The position numbers and the translations under genes are program-made. The notes beneath the pieces are model-generated. The model was not told the origin of the DNA and did no database searches. It saw only the letters and a list, made by a program, of their open reading frames with translations. From contig LSYV01000243.1 in the NCBI GenBank assembly GCA_001584585.1, positions 23,853 through 36,925 on the forward strand: DNA of 13,073 nt, given 5' to 3'. This stretch comes from Gonium pectorale. Lineage: Eukaryota > Chlorophyta > Chlorophyceae > Chlamydomonadales > Volvocaceae. This document shows positions 1 to 8,302 of the stretch, one piece after another. Positions within the stretch are counted from its first letter, which is position 1, and each line of letters begins with the position of its first letter.

Positions 1-389
1 GGGTCCGGGGTTGTCATCTGAACATAACTGGGAGCTTGGGAGGGACAGTAAAGGGGGATCTGCACGCTGAGCGGCCGCGAGAGCTGGGCGCTTCCACCCG
101 CTGCTGGGCTTCCTTTGGGGGGCAGGGCTGCTGGACGGGCCGCCCCGGGCGCTGGCAGATGAGGTGTGGGGGCGTTAGGGGTGCGGGAGGCTGCTGGGGA
201 CTGGTGCGCCCCAACCCGCCGTACACATGCCGTACCCTGAGGGGGTGCACCGGGCTCTGCACCGGACTGCCCGGGCCTGACTGGGCCGCGTCGGAGGGGG
301 GCCGGATGCGGCATACCCGCCGCTGCCCGCCATCGTCTGCCCACCAACCGCTGCCCGCCAACCACCAACCGCTGCCCGCACCACCGCAG
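1..389 (+). other. Probable intron of the aldo/keto reductase gene (5' part outside window)
   Basis: The stretch ends in a C-rich tract and an AG at 388-389, directly before the first recognisable reductase exon. That exon opens in the second position of a glycine codon, so an earlier exon must exist. I could not find the expected preceding residues (a Tyr-Ser-Pro-Leu type motif) here in any plus frame. From about 320 to 385 there are imperfect repeats of an ACCGCTGCCCGCC-like unit. The ORFs here are long only because GC-rich DNA has few stops. Confidence 0.5.
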
Positions 390-1960
390 GCGGCGCATTG
401 ACGGGCAAGTACCTGCCGCACGGAGCCCGGCCGCCGCCCGGGTGCCGCCTGACGCTGTTCCCCGAGCGGTACGCCCGCTTCACCACACCGCGGGTGGGTG
501 GGGGTGGGGGCGGGTGGGTGCGTGGGTTGGGGGTTCTGCTGTGGGGCGCGGTGTGTGTGTCTGTGTCATGATGTGGTGTATATGCGTGAGACAGTATGCT
601 CAAAACAGATCATGATGCGCATTTGCGGGGCGGTGGAGGGAGGGGGGCTTGCTTGGGGAGAGGTAGCGCAAGCATCGGGATGGTGTCAGGTGGCATGCAC
701 CTGCCCAGGGCGGCATGTGTGGGAGCGTGGGCCCGTGCCGTACATGCCGTACACGCATGCCGTACATGCGCAGCGGTGGGGGCATTCTTGTTTGGGGACC
801 GGGACCGGAGCAGCCGGGGCAGCCCGAATCGCAGTTCCAGGGTGGGGGCTGGGAAAGGGGCGGATGGAGCGTCGCCGCTGGCGGCGCTGCGTGATGCCGG
901 CGCCTCGCTCTCCACCCCTCTTCGTTTGCCTTTCCTCCCCGGCCCCTGCGCCCTCCCCCACCACCAGGTCGCCGCCGCCGTGTCCGAGTACGTCAAGATC
1001 GCGGCGGAGGCGGGGTTGACCCCCGCTCAGCTGGGGTACGCCTGGTGCAGGTGGGTGGGTGGGATGGGTCGGGCCACACGCACAGCTGGGGTACGCCTGG
1101 TGCAGGGGGGGGGGGTGGGCTGGGTCGGGCCACACGCTCAGCTGGGGTACGCCTGGTGCAGGTGGGGGGGTGGGTGGGTGGGCTGGGTCGGGCCACACGC
1201 TCAGCTGGGGTACGCCTGGTGCAGGTGGGGGGGTGGGTGGGTGGGCTGGGTCGGGCCACACGCACAGCAGCTGCGCCCACTGCGCCCACTGCGCCCACTG
1301 CGCCCGAGCCGGGGCTGCCCGCGGCGCGCTTTAGCACCCATGTGGGTCCCACACGCGTCCACCCAGCCGTGCAGGGCGCCCCCCTCCCCCTTCCCCAGGG
1401 TGGCCACCCGGGCCTGCCAGCCAGTGCCCAACCGATGCGCGCTCCTCTTCCCCCCCTTGCTTTCCCATCGCCCTATACATCTTCCTTACTGCCCCTCCTC
1501 CCCTCCCCCCTCCCCCACCCAGGAGCCGCTGGTTCATCCCGTCGGTTCTGGTGGGCGCCACCAGCACCGCCCAGCTGGCCGAGAACCTGGGCGCGTGGGC
1601 CGCCGAGGAGGCACTGCCGGAGGCGGTGATCGAGAGGATTGAGCTGGTGGGTGGGTGGGTGGATGGGGGGCGGGCAATACAACGGATTACTAGATGTCGG
1701 GACGGTGACCTAAGAAAAGGGTGGGCGGGGGTGCCCTGTGAAAACGGTCCCTTTCTTCCACCGTCCTTCCCCCCCCACCGCCTGTCCCTAACTCTGCACC
1801 GAACCTCTGTACCCACCCACCCCCACCCCCACCCCCAAGGAACGCTAACCCACCCCGCCGTGTTGTGTGCACCGTGTCAAGTGCCCATCTTCGCTGCCAC
1901 CGCCCACCCGCCCCGCCCCAGGTGCATGCCCAACACCGGAACCCCGCGCTGTACGACTGA
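390..1960 (+). CDS. Aldo/keto reductase (Tas-like), C-terminal part, four exons
   Basis: This is the C-terminal third of an NADPH-dependent aldo/keto reductase, which reduces carbonyl substrates on a TIM barrel; the exact substrate is unknown. Exons are 390-493, 968-1050, 1523-1646 and 1922-1960, with stop TGA at 1958-1960. All junctions are GT-AG and keep frame, giving about 115 residues. Exon 1 has the GALTGKYL strand motif and a LFPERYARF segment. Exon 2 reads as the AVSEYVKIAAEAGLTPAQL helix. Exon 3 has SVLVGATSTAQLAENL, the family's C-terminal cofactor-phosphate-binding region, and ends with the VIERIE helix. Exon 4 ends the protein at NPALYD. The order matches E. coli Tas as I remember it. 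The catalytic Asp-Tyr-Lys-His residues would be upstream of the window. All three visible introns start GTGGGT. The second donor lies in a tandem repeat. The family call is firm; the exons are inferred from conservation, not transcripts. Confidence 0.88.
1028..1265 (+). repeat. Four-copy tandem repeat spanning an exon end and 5' splice site
   Basis: A 23-base block containing the last residues of reductase exon 2 (Gln-Leu-Gly-Tyr-Ala-Trp-Cys plus AG) recurs at 1028-1050, 1083-1105, 1139-1161 and 1202-1224. Each block is followed by G-rich DNA and a GGGTCGGGCCACACG segment. Periods are 55, 56 and 63 bases. Copies 1, 3 and 4 are followed by GT and lie in one reading frame. Copy 2 is followed by a G run (1105-1115) that removes the GT, and it is out of frame. 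The length changes are in the G runs, as expected from slippage. Confidence 0.95.
1271..1306 (+). repeat. Short tandem repeat CTGCGCCCA x4
   Basis: Four consecutive 9-base units, the last with a single final base change, lie inside the second visible reductase intron just after the larger tandem array. They probably formed by slippage; no function is evident. Confidence 0.9.
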
Positions 1961-3298
1961 TGACGAGTAACCGATATTTGGGTAGTCCGCAGGAGTGGCC
2001 GGGCGGGGCGGCCCGCAGAGCGGCCGGTGGCTGGAGGCCCGATGCCCCACCCCGTACCACCCGGCCGGCAGGGCGTAGCGGAGTAGGGCGGGGGGGGGGC
2101 GGCGCAGCGGCTCAGCTGCCGAGCTGTGTGGGGTGTGAGGACAGAGTAGGGGGGTAGGGGGGGCCCGGCGTAGCGTAGGAGGCTCGGGCAGTGCGGAGGG
2201 TGTGAGCGGTTTGAGTAGGCTAAGAGCGATCGAGCGTGCAGCTGGGCGGAAACAGAAGCCCAGTACGCTAGCCGGGTGCTGCAGGCGCGCGGGTCCGCAC
2301 CCGTCTTGAGTTTCTGGGAGTAGTCTGGCCTGCTGCGGCAGGCAGGTCAGCTGCGTGGACCCGAGTGAGCTGAATGTATGTCGCAGGGCGGTCTTGGTGC
2401 CTCGTGGGTGGGGGGGACCGGGGCATACATCTAGGATCCAGGGATCCACCTACCGTGGCCAAGCCACCGAAGACCGCACGGTCGGCGCCGTGGCGCATGC
2501 CTGTTGCACGCTCGCTCTTGCCGGCCCAAGTCGGCAGGCATTCATGTCGGTACTCCCCCCAAGGCTTTTCTACTGAGAATGCCTTCCAACTTTCTCCCAC
2601 CCTCGTCCCCGCTCACCCCTCTTGGCAGCCGGTATCCATTAGCCCAGCAAGTGTTGCATTAGTGTCTGCGATGCATTGGCAAGTAAACCTGGCTGCTGGC
2701 GCATGGCGTCGGCTACTCACGCAGGCTACTCATTCGCTCTGGCGTCCGGGAGGGAGACTGCGTCCGCGCGATGCTGGGTTGGGCGTCTGGGGCGCCACGC
2801 TTTGGCATTTGAATGCATGGGCCGCATCTGATGATGAACGCTCGACCGCTCGTTGGCTGCGCTTGGCTGTCCTCTGTTGTCCTGGACAGCTGTGGTCAGG
2901 GGCCCGTGTCGTGATGTTCATCACCCCTCAACCCCCTCCCGCCGGGGTATGTAAGCACCATGTATGCGTTGTGCCGCCAGCCAACCAGCAAGCTTGCAGC
3001 AGTGCATTACAGCGGCGGATTCCCCGCCCCTCCTCTCCCCCACCGCATGACCCCCCCCGTAGCCGCCTGCCCGCCTCCGGTCTAATCCACAGCACCTCTG
3101 TCGTACTTACCCCACACCCACGCTGGGCGCGAAAGCAGTGCGCCGCCGAGGTCATTCTTATAGATGCTCCATCTATCGCTCATCGATCGTGCAATCTTGA
3201 CATTTGCTCCAAGCGTGCGAGCAGCGCAGCCTTACACTGTCAGCAGTGCTACTTTCCTCGTTGACAATCTAGCAAGCAGAAACTAGCTGTAACAGAGG
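1961..3298. other. Intergenic region with no convincing gene
   Basis: This interval holds the reductase 3' untranslated region and the upstream region of the ankyrin gene. From 2080 to 2165 it is G-rich. A TGTAA poly(A)-type motif occurs at 2950-2954, about 990 bases after the reductase stop. That is rather far, so its use is doubtful. A long plus-strand ORF (2374-3264) has no recognisable motif, and its composition looks like chance openness. Base composition becomes more balanced after about 3150, as expected near the promoter and 5' untranslated region of the next gene. A TTATAGA sequence at about 3159 is a weak TATA candidate. Confidence 0.5.
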
Positions 3299-5267
3299 AT
3301 GGCGCAGCAGCAACCTGCGGTGGAGCCGCCGGCCCTGTGCCATTGGTCGTTTCGCGTCTGGCCGCAGCTGCTCCCAGAGCTCGCGGAGCGCATCGTGGGC
3401 TGCATGGACCGCAATGAGGTTTCAGGAAACTTTCGCCACCTCAACAAGGCAACGGCGGAGCACTTCAGCGGCCCGCAGCACACCACCATCCATCTCTCGG
3501 CCGCCCCGCGTCTTCGCGGCGCACTGGCTCGCACCGGGAGCCACGCGGGAGCTGACTCTGGAGCGGCGCAAGGAGCTGGTGCGCCTGGTGGCGGCCAGTG
3601 GCGTGCTGCCCAACATGGAGGTGGCGCTGCAGGCGGCGGGCTTTGTGGGTACAGTGGCTACGGCCTTGGACTCGGCGGCCGAGGCGGGGCAGCTCTCAAT
3701 GTGCCAGTGGCTCTGGGACTACAGCCGCAGCTGCACGGAGGACGTCTGCGAGGCGTGCAGTGCGTATGATGCATGGATGTCAGCTGCCTATGGCGGCCAC
3801 CAGCACGTATGCGAGTGGCTGCTGACGGTTGATCCTGGCGCTGAAGATCTTGAGCACTGGGCAATTGCTTCCGCCTTCTACGCTGGCCACGTGGACCTGG
3901 CGGAGTGGCTGCTCCAGCAGCAGCGCCGCACTCCCTCGACCACCATCGATTCTGATTTTCAGTACCTGCGTGGTGTGGCTCATGGCTGTGACTTGCCCAC
4001 CCTCCAGCGAGCTTGGCTGCGCTTTGGGCCACCCAAAAAGCGGAACCAGAAGACTACCCTGCTCTCCTCTGCGGCCGGCAGCTCCACGCCCGACTGGGCA
4101 GCCAAGGTGGAGTGGCTGGAGGTGCAGGGCTGCCCGTGGAGCACAGAGGTGGCCAAAAGTGCAGCCAGCCTGGCCAATGAGGGTGAGGTGCTGGCCCGCC
4201 TGACCTGGCTGCGGGGGCGAGGGTACCCGGTCGATGGGGATGCGGTGCTCCCTGCTGCCAGCAAGGGCAACATGCAGGTGCTGGAGTAACTGCTGGCTGA
4301 CGTGCCAGCAAGCCGTCTTGGCTACATGGCAGCTCAATTTGCAGCGGGGAATGGGCACCTGGCAGCTCTGCAGGCGCTCCACGTGGGCGGCTGGCCCGTC
4401 CATGCTTCATCCTGTGCTTGGCATGCTGCGTATGGTGGGCACCTGCACGTGCTGACCTGGCTGCTGGACGAGCACTGTGTGGAGCCGGTGGTGCTGGACG
4501 AGAGGGTCTTTGCTGCTGCTGCACACTCATGCAGCATAGAGCTGATGGCATGGCTGAGGGATCACGGCTGCCCCTGGGACAGCAGCGCCTTCAACAACGC
4601 TGCGGAGTCAGGCTGTGAGGTGGTGCTGGAGTGGCTTTGGGAGCAGGGCTGCCCCATCCAGGTGAGGTGGGATTCTTCTCACTGCTGGCATGCATTGCAC
4701 CAAAGGGAAACACACATATGTTTATTTACTGGGACTTCCGGAGCATGTGACAGAAGGAAGTTTGCTCATCATGGCAACTTGCATGCATGTGTGCATGCCA
4801 TGATATATATGTCAAGCATATAGATAGCCATAGCTGCCTTGGCCCATCTTAGCCTGCTGCTGGGCAGCAAAGTCTACCTCATCACGCTGCTTTAGCTGCT
4901 TCTGTATGTAGTGCTGACAGGCTTGGTACTGAGGGAGGCCACCAACGTACTGTGTGTGCAGGACAACGGGAAGCCATACATTGGGGCTGGCTGCAAAGGT
5001 GACCTGACAACACTGTGCTGCCTGCGGCGTCTGGGTGTGCCCTGGGGCCCGGCGGGGACAATCTTCATAGACAGTGCCAAGGGTACATACTACGAGGCCC
5101 CACTCCGGGTGCTGCACTGGCTACTGGAGCAGGGCTGCCCGGTGGTGGACTACACAGCTGTTGAGGAGAGTGTGGCAAAGTGGCGAGATGAGAGGCCCCA
5201 GCAAGCAGACAAGGTGCTGCGGATGCTGAGGGAGCACCTGAGCCGCCAGCAGCCCTCTGATGGCTAG
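3299..5267 (+). pseudogene. F-box-like/ankyrin-repeat protein, frameshifted and with an internal stop
   Basis: This is a member of the large volvocalean family with an F-box-like N-terminus and degenerate ankyrin repeats; members are presumed protein-interaction adaptors. The first exon starts at ATG 3299. Residues 20-60 carry an F-box-like helix (LLPELAERIV, then NEVSGNFRHLNKATAEHF). Ankyrin-type helices follow as units of the form AA-x-x-G-x-L-x-x-C-x-WL, for example AAEAGQLSMCQWLW, AAYGGHQHVCEWLL and AAQFAAGNGHLAALQ. The exon ends at 4661 and a GT-AG intron covers 4662-4961. Exon 2 (4962-5267) joins in phase and carries GDLTTLCCLRRLG and LRVLHWLLEQGCP before stop TAG. Two lesions are visible. 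The frame changes between about 3497 and 3503, and TAA at 4287-4289 replaces an aromatic codon in a V-L-E-(W/Y)-L-L unit. Coding similarity resumes immediately after both. Recent loss of function is most likely; assembly errors are the alternative. Confidence 0.85.
4768..4804. repeat. Imperfect hairpin in the ankyrin-gene intron
   Basis: An inner perfect inverted repeat, GCATGCA / TGCATGC with loop TGTG (4781-4798), is enclosed by outer arms ATCATG (4768-4773) and CATGAT (4799-4804). A seven-base bulge sits on the 5' side. Thirteen base pairs form in total. It is near the middle of the 300-base intron. It may be a trace of a small inverted-repeat element or may be chance in TGCA-rich DNA. Confidence 0.7.
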
Positions 5268-5800
5268 CAGGAGATAGAGCATGCAGTGCATGGTAGCTAG
5301 CAGCACGCAGAAGCGCTAAATGCATGCTGCCCACAAGCAAGCACCAATATGCAAGACAAGTAATAAGGGGTCCCGAGGAGCTGGCTGGGCGATGTGTGAC
5401 ATTTTGCAGTAGGAAGGCGTGGTTATTCAAGGAAATGGAACAAGTGCAGGGGCGTTGGTACTTGGTTGCCACCGGGAGCAGGAATTGTCTAAGAATGCGT
5501 CACAGCATGAGTAGCCTAGGTTCCTGGAAATGAGGGGCCTCAAGGGGAACTGTATGACCACCGATGATTTGCACTGGTGCTGACTGGTCAACTCCCTGTA
5601 TGACGGGGCCGCTCAACTGCACTGAAGTGGCAGAGCACCGCCTTTGATCGAACGGATTTCGACATGTTTGATGCCTGCTCTATATGCTGGAATTTCAATC
5701 CGTACGTCTTGTACGCACTCAATGTGGGAATGTCGTACCGCCAGGCGCTGTGTTCGTTCACCACCAGCAGATCCGCGCATTCTTGCTCTGAGCGAGTGTC
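5268..5800. other. 3' untranslated and intergenic sequence, nothing recognised
   Basis: No TGTAA motif was found downstream of the ankyrin stop in this stretch, which fits a gene that may no longer be expressed normally. GC content is lower than in the flanking genes. A short open stretch at 5664-5873 matches nothing I know. Confidence 0.5.
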
Positions 5801-5843
5801 AGGGTTTTATAATGGTTTTAGGGTTTTAGGGTTTTTAGGGTTT
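5801..5843 (+). repeat. Interstitial telomere-like tract (TTTTAGGG type)
   Basis: Two exact TTTTAGGG units (5816-5823 and 5824-5831), one unit with an extra T (5832-5840) and a trailing TTT follow a degenerate AGGGTTTTAT at 5801-5810. TTTTAGGG is the telomere unit of Chlamydomonas and Volvox, whereas TTTAGGG is the usual plant unit. The tract supports the taxonomic guess. It could mark an old break repair, a fusion, or telomerase-mediated insertion. Confidence 0.85.
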
Positions 5844-6660
5844 ATCCCAAGCCGCTCCCGAGACGTCATGTAGCACATTTTGAACATTCACGCGAGTGTA
5901 GTCTGCATTCAAACCGGTCAGGCCGCATCTAGTTAGTTAGTTGGAGTAGTTGGAGTTAGTTAGGGTCTCCCAACACAGTGCCCTCCGGTGCAACGACGGC
6001 CACGCACAGCACCCAATCCAATCATGGGACGGCACATTCAGAGTTTTACGGCACAAAGTGTACGACAGGGGCGGGGGGGGGGCTGCGCACGCGTTCAGGT
6101 AGAGAGCGAGCCTGGGTGGGCTGCGAGGCTCAGCATGTACGTGGACAGCCGTGCGCGCGGCTGGCTGGATATAGACATGGGGGCAACAGGTCGGCCCTTC
6201 CATTGTGACGTATCGGACGTTCGGAGCGCCTATAACCTCCGGACATTGCTTTGCTCCCCACCCTCTGACCTCATCCATCCCCGCTGCCTCGCCACGCATG
6301 CTCGCTCGGGCGATGCGCCACGTCGTCAGACGCGCGCGGTTGGCGCCTGGTGGACTACTACTGGTCCGTCATGCATGGCTGACTGGCTGATGCATGGCTG
6401 GCTATTGGCCATGCGCCTGCTGCATGCCCAGCCCTGTTGAGCGCGCGCAGCGTCCGTGCGCAGGTACGCATACGTGCAGCGCGATGCATTCGTTTGGCAG
6501 CGCAGCCCCACCCGCCTGGGCAAACGTGCACGGCTGCGGCCTCCCTGCCGTCGGCACGGAACGGCAGCAGCAACCGGCCGTCCCTGCAGTTACTGTGACG
6601 CACGTAAGTGGCAGTACGGTCGTGCCAACTCGACTTGCAGCAGACGTGGCATGGCATGGG
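5844..6660. other. Unassigned region with short simple repeats
   Basis: A TTAG/GGAG-rich tract lies at 5930-5965. TGCATGGCTG-like repeats lie at 6370-6425. Plus-strand open stretches (5988-6440 and 6394-6774) show no recognised domain, and their predicted proteins look like translated noncoding GC-rich DNA. No gene is supported here. Confidence 0.45.
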
Positions 6661-6704
6661 CGTATAATCAGAAACTATAATGTATGGCCGTATAACCAGA
6701 AACT
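6661..6704 (+). repeat. Direct repeat CGTATAAYCAGAAACT x2
   Basis: Two 16-base copies at 6661-6676 and 6689-6704 differ at one position and start 28 bases apart. They lie just before the recognisable coding part of the LINE fragment, near its presumed 5' truncation point. They could be a local duplication made during insertion or a chance tandem duplication. Confidence 0.8.
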
Positions 6705-6712
6705 GGTGCCAC

Positions 6713-7619
6713 ACACACAGTGCCGCCGGCAGCCCTCACACAGTGGCATCGACGCTGGCGGCCGCAGGGGTTAAGTCAGAGGACGAGCTGCGGGCGCAGA
6801 TTGTCAGTCGAATGGGCTGGCGGATCGGCGAGTCCTTCACCATTGAGCTGCGCAGGCTTACGGTGCGCCTAGCTACGCAGCTGCAGCTCAAGGCGGCAGA
6901 CCAAGCTCGGGCTCGCCTGCATGCCGCTTTTGAGTGCGAAGCACGGGAGCAGCCGCCGCCAGGCCCAGGGAGCCAGGCGGCGGAGGCATCGTCGGTGCCG
7001 TCCATGCTACGGCGTTTGTGGCAGATCCGCTGGGAGCGAGACCATAAGGAGACGCTCTGGCGCCTGGCGGTCGCCCGGCAACGCGCACTTACATGGGGCA
7101 CAGCCCGAAACGTGCGGCTGTGGGGGCTTTGGCGGGGAAGGCCCACAGCCTTGCTCGCCGCGAGCCCACCGCTTCTGGGACTGCCCCGTAGCACAGGCAG
7201 TGGCGCAGCAGATCGCAGCCCACGCCCCCGTCCCCATCACCAGAGCCCACATATGGCTGGCGGAGGCGCCGACGGGCTTGCAGCAGTGTGTGTGGGACGT
7301 GGTAGCCCTGGCGGCGCTGACCGCCATGGAGAGGGCCCAGGGAGGCCTGCGGGCCGCCACTTGTCACGCAGGCGCCCAGCAGGATGCAGCGCCAGCCGGC
7401 GCACCACACGAGGAAGGCCAGACACCCGTGGAGGTGGCCAAAGCGCCTGCGGTGCTGGAGCTGTGGCAGCGGCTGAAGGGCTTTGCGGAACTGGGCGTGC
7501 CACGGCGGGGATGGAGTGGCGTAGGGCCCGACCACCCGATCCTTTCGGTGGTGGACGGGCAACTTCGGTGCGCGGATCCCAGAGGGATTGAGATGGGGGC
7601 GGTGGACCCAGGGGAATGA
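6713..7619 (+). pseudogene. LINE-type retrotransposon ORF, C-terminal fragment with zinc-binding motif, frameshifted
   Basis: This matches the C-terminal end of the reverse-transcriptase polyprotein of green-algal non-LTR retrotransposons. The first part (about 6713-7075, frame of 6680) reads ELRAQIVSRMGW, then LRRLWQIRWERDHKETLWRL, a segment conserved ahead of the zinc-binding region. The frame then changes near 7072-7078. The second part (to TGA at 7617-7619, frame of 6921) has a Cys-x-Cys pair (codons at 7113 and 7119), then His (7167) and Cys (7182) in AHRFWDCPVAQAV. That is the zf-RVT-like motif. It continues as ELWQRLKGFAELGVPRRGW and ends in VGPDHPILSVVDGQLRCADP. No reverse transcriptase or endonuclease domain is present, so this is a 5'-truncated, dead copy, as target-primed reverse transcription usually leaves. 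Family recognition is from memory of algal repeat proteins; the exact clade is not claimed. Confidence 0.78.
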
Positions 7620-8276
7620 TGGGCTTTAACGGTGCAACTGGGAGGGGAGGGGAGGGAGATGCCGGACCGTGGGAGGGTCGAAAGCGCTGGATTGGGCGGC
7701 GGGGAAAGGGTAGGAGGCAGGAGGTCAGGAGGTGAGGCGGTCACTCGGACCGGCCACAGGCGAGGGTGCAACAGGGGTCCAGCTGGCGTTGGTGCGTGTC
7801 GGGTTAGGTGCCGCTTATGTGCGTACTACAGCCCTGCCAGGCGCGCATGCGACGCGTCTGGGTTGGGCTCTGCGTTTGCCTGCCGCGTGTGAGAGTGCCG
7901 GTGGCGAGCTGACTGGCTTGGCGCCTCTCAGGACCTGCCTTGCCGCTAGTATCTCGGGCGAACGGGCCATCTGGACCCATACTTCTGTTTGGACTGCTAT
8001 GAAACGCGTGACCAGCACCACACTTAGGGGCTGGTCCCGTGCGGCAAGGACTGAGGTGTGCAGCAGCTGCTCCGACGAATAGAGGAGCAGCACTGCGGCG
8101 GGTTTTGTAGGGCAGCTGCAGTTGCTTAGGACTGCAGGCTGTCCCTTTGGGTTGAGCAAGGGGGAACAGCGGTCCCCCACACCCCTCGCCTCGCGGCGTT
8201 GAGGTGGTCTTGCGTTGGGGCGGGTAGCGCCCCTGGCCAGCGTACGTCGGCCCGCCCGGAGATGTAACCCCCCCCC
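7620..8276 (+). other. Probable 3' tail of the LINE fragment
   Basis: The stretch follows the LINE stop without an obvious boundary. It begins with a G4-capable GGGAGGGGAGGGGAGGG run near 7641-7660 and ends at a TGTAA motif followed by a C run and CA repeats. It contains an open frame (7732-8082) ending in RLGWALRL, WTAMKRVT and RGWSRAARTE segments. This resembles GC-rich algal LINE tails, but I cannot tell coding remnant from untranslated region. Confidence 0.4.
8263..8267 (+). promoter_or_regulatory. TGTAA polyadenylation-type signal
   Basis: TGTAA is the usual green-algal poly(A) signal. Here it lies at the end of the LINE tail, directly before C9 and a CA-rich tract, which may mark the 3' end of the inserted copy. 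Confidence 0.5.
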
Positions 8277-8302
8277 ACACACACACATACGATACACACA
8301 CG
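8268..8302. repeat. C9 followed by CA-rich microsatellite
   Basis: Nine C residues (8268-8276) are followed by an AC repeat interrupted by ATACGAT. The tract sits where the 3' end of the LINE copy is expected and may be its terminal repeat or pre-existing target DNA. Confidence 0.7.

Noticed and set aside
321..389. CRISPR-like array from ACCGCTGCCCGCC repeats
   Set aside because: The repeats are short and imperfect, have no regular unique spacers, and lie in a eukaryotic intron.
596..1642. 348-codon ORF across the reductase exons and introns
   Set aside because: It is the reductase exon 2 frame continuing through introns because G-rich repeats lack stops. Splice sites and conservation show only the exon pieces are coding.
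2374..3264. Long plus-strand ORF of 296 codons in the intergenic region
   Set aside because: No domain, irregular composition, and it runs into the upstream region of the ankyrin gene. Long stop-free stretches are common in this GC-rich DNA, so it is treated as chance.
4276..4312. A tiny intron that would splice out the TAA at 4287
   Set aside because: A GT and an AG can be found, but the interval of about 36 bases is too short for a spliceosomal intron and the removed bases encode normal repeat residues.
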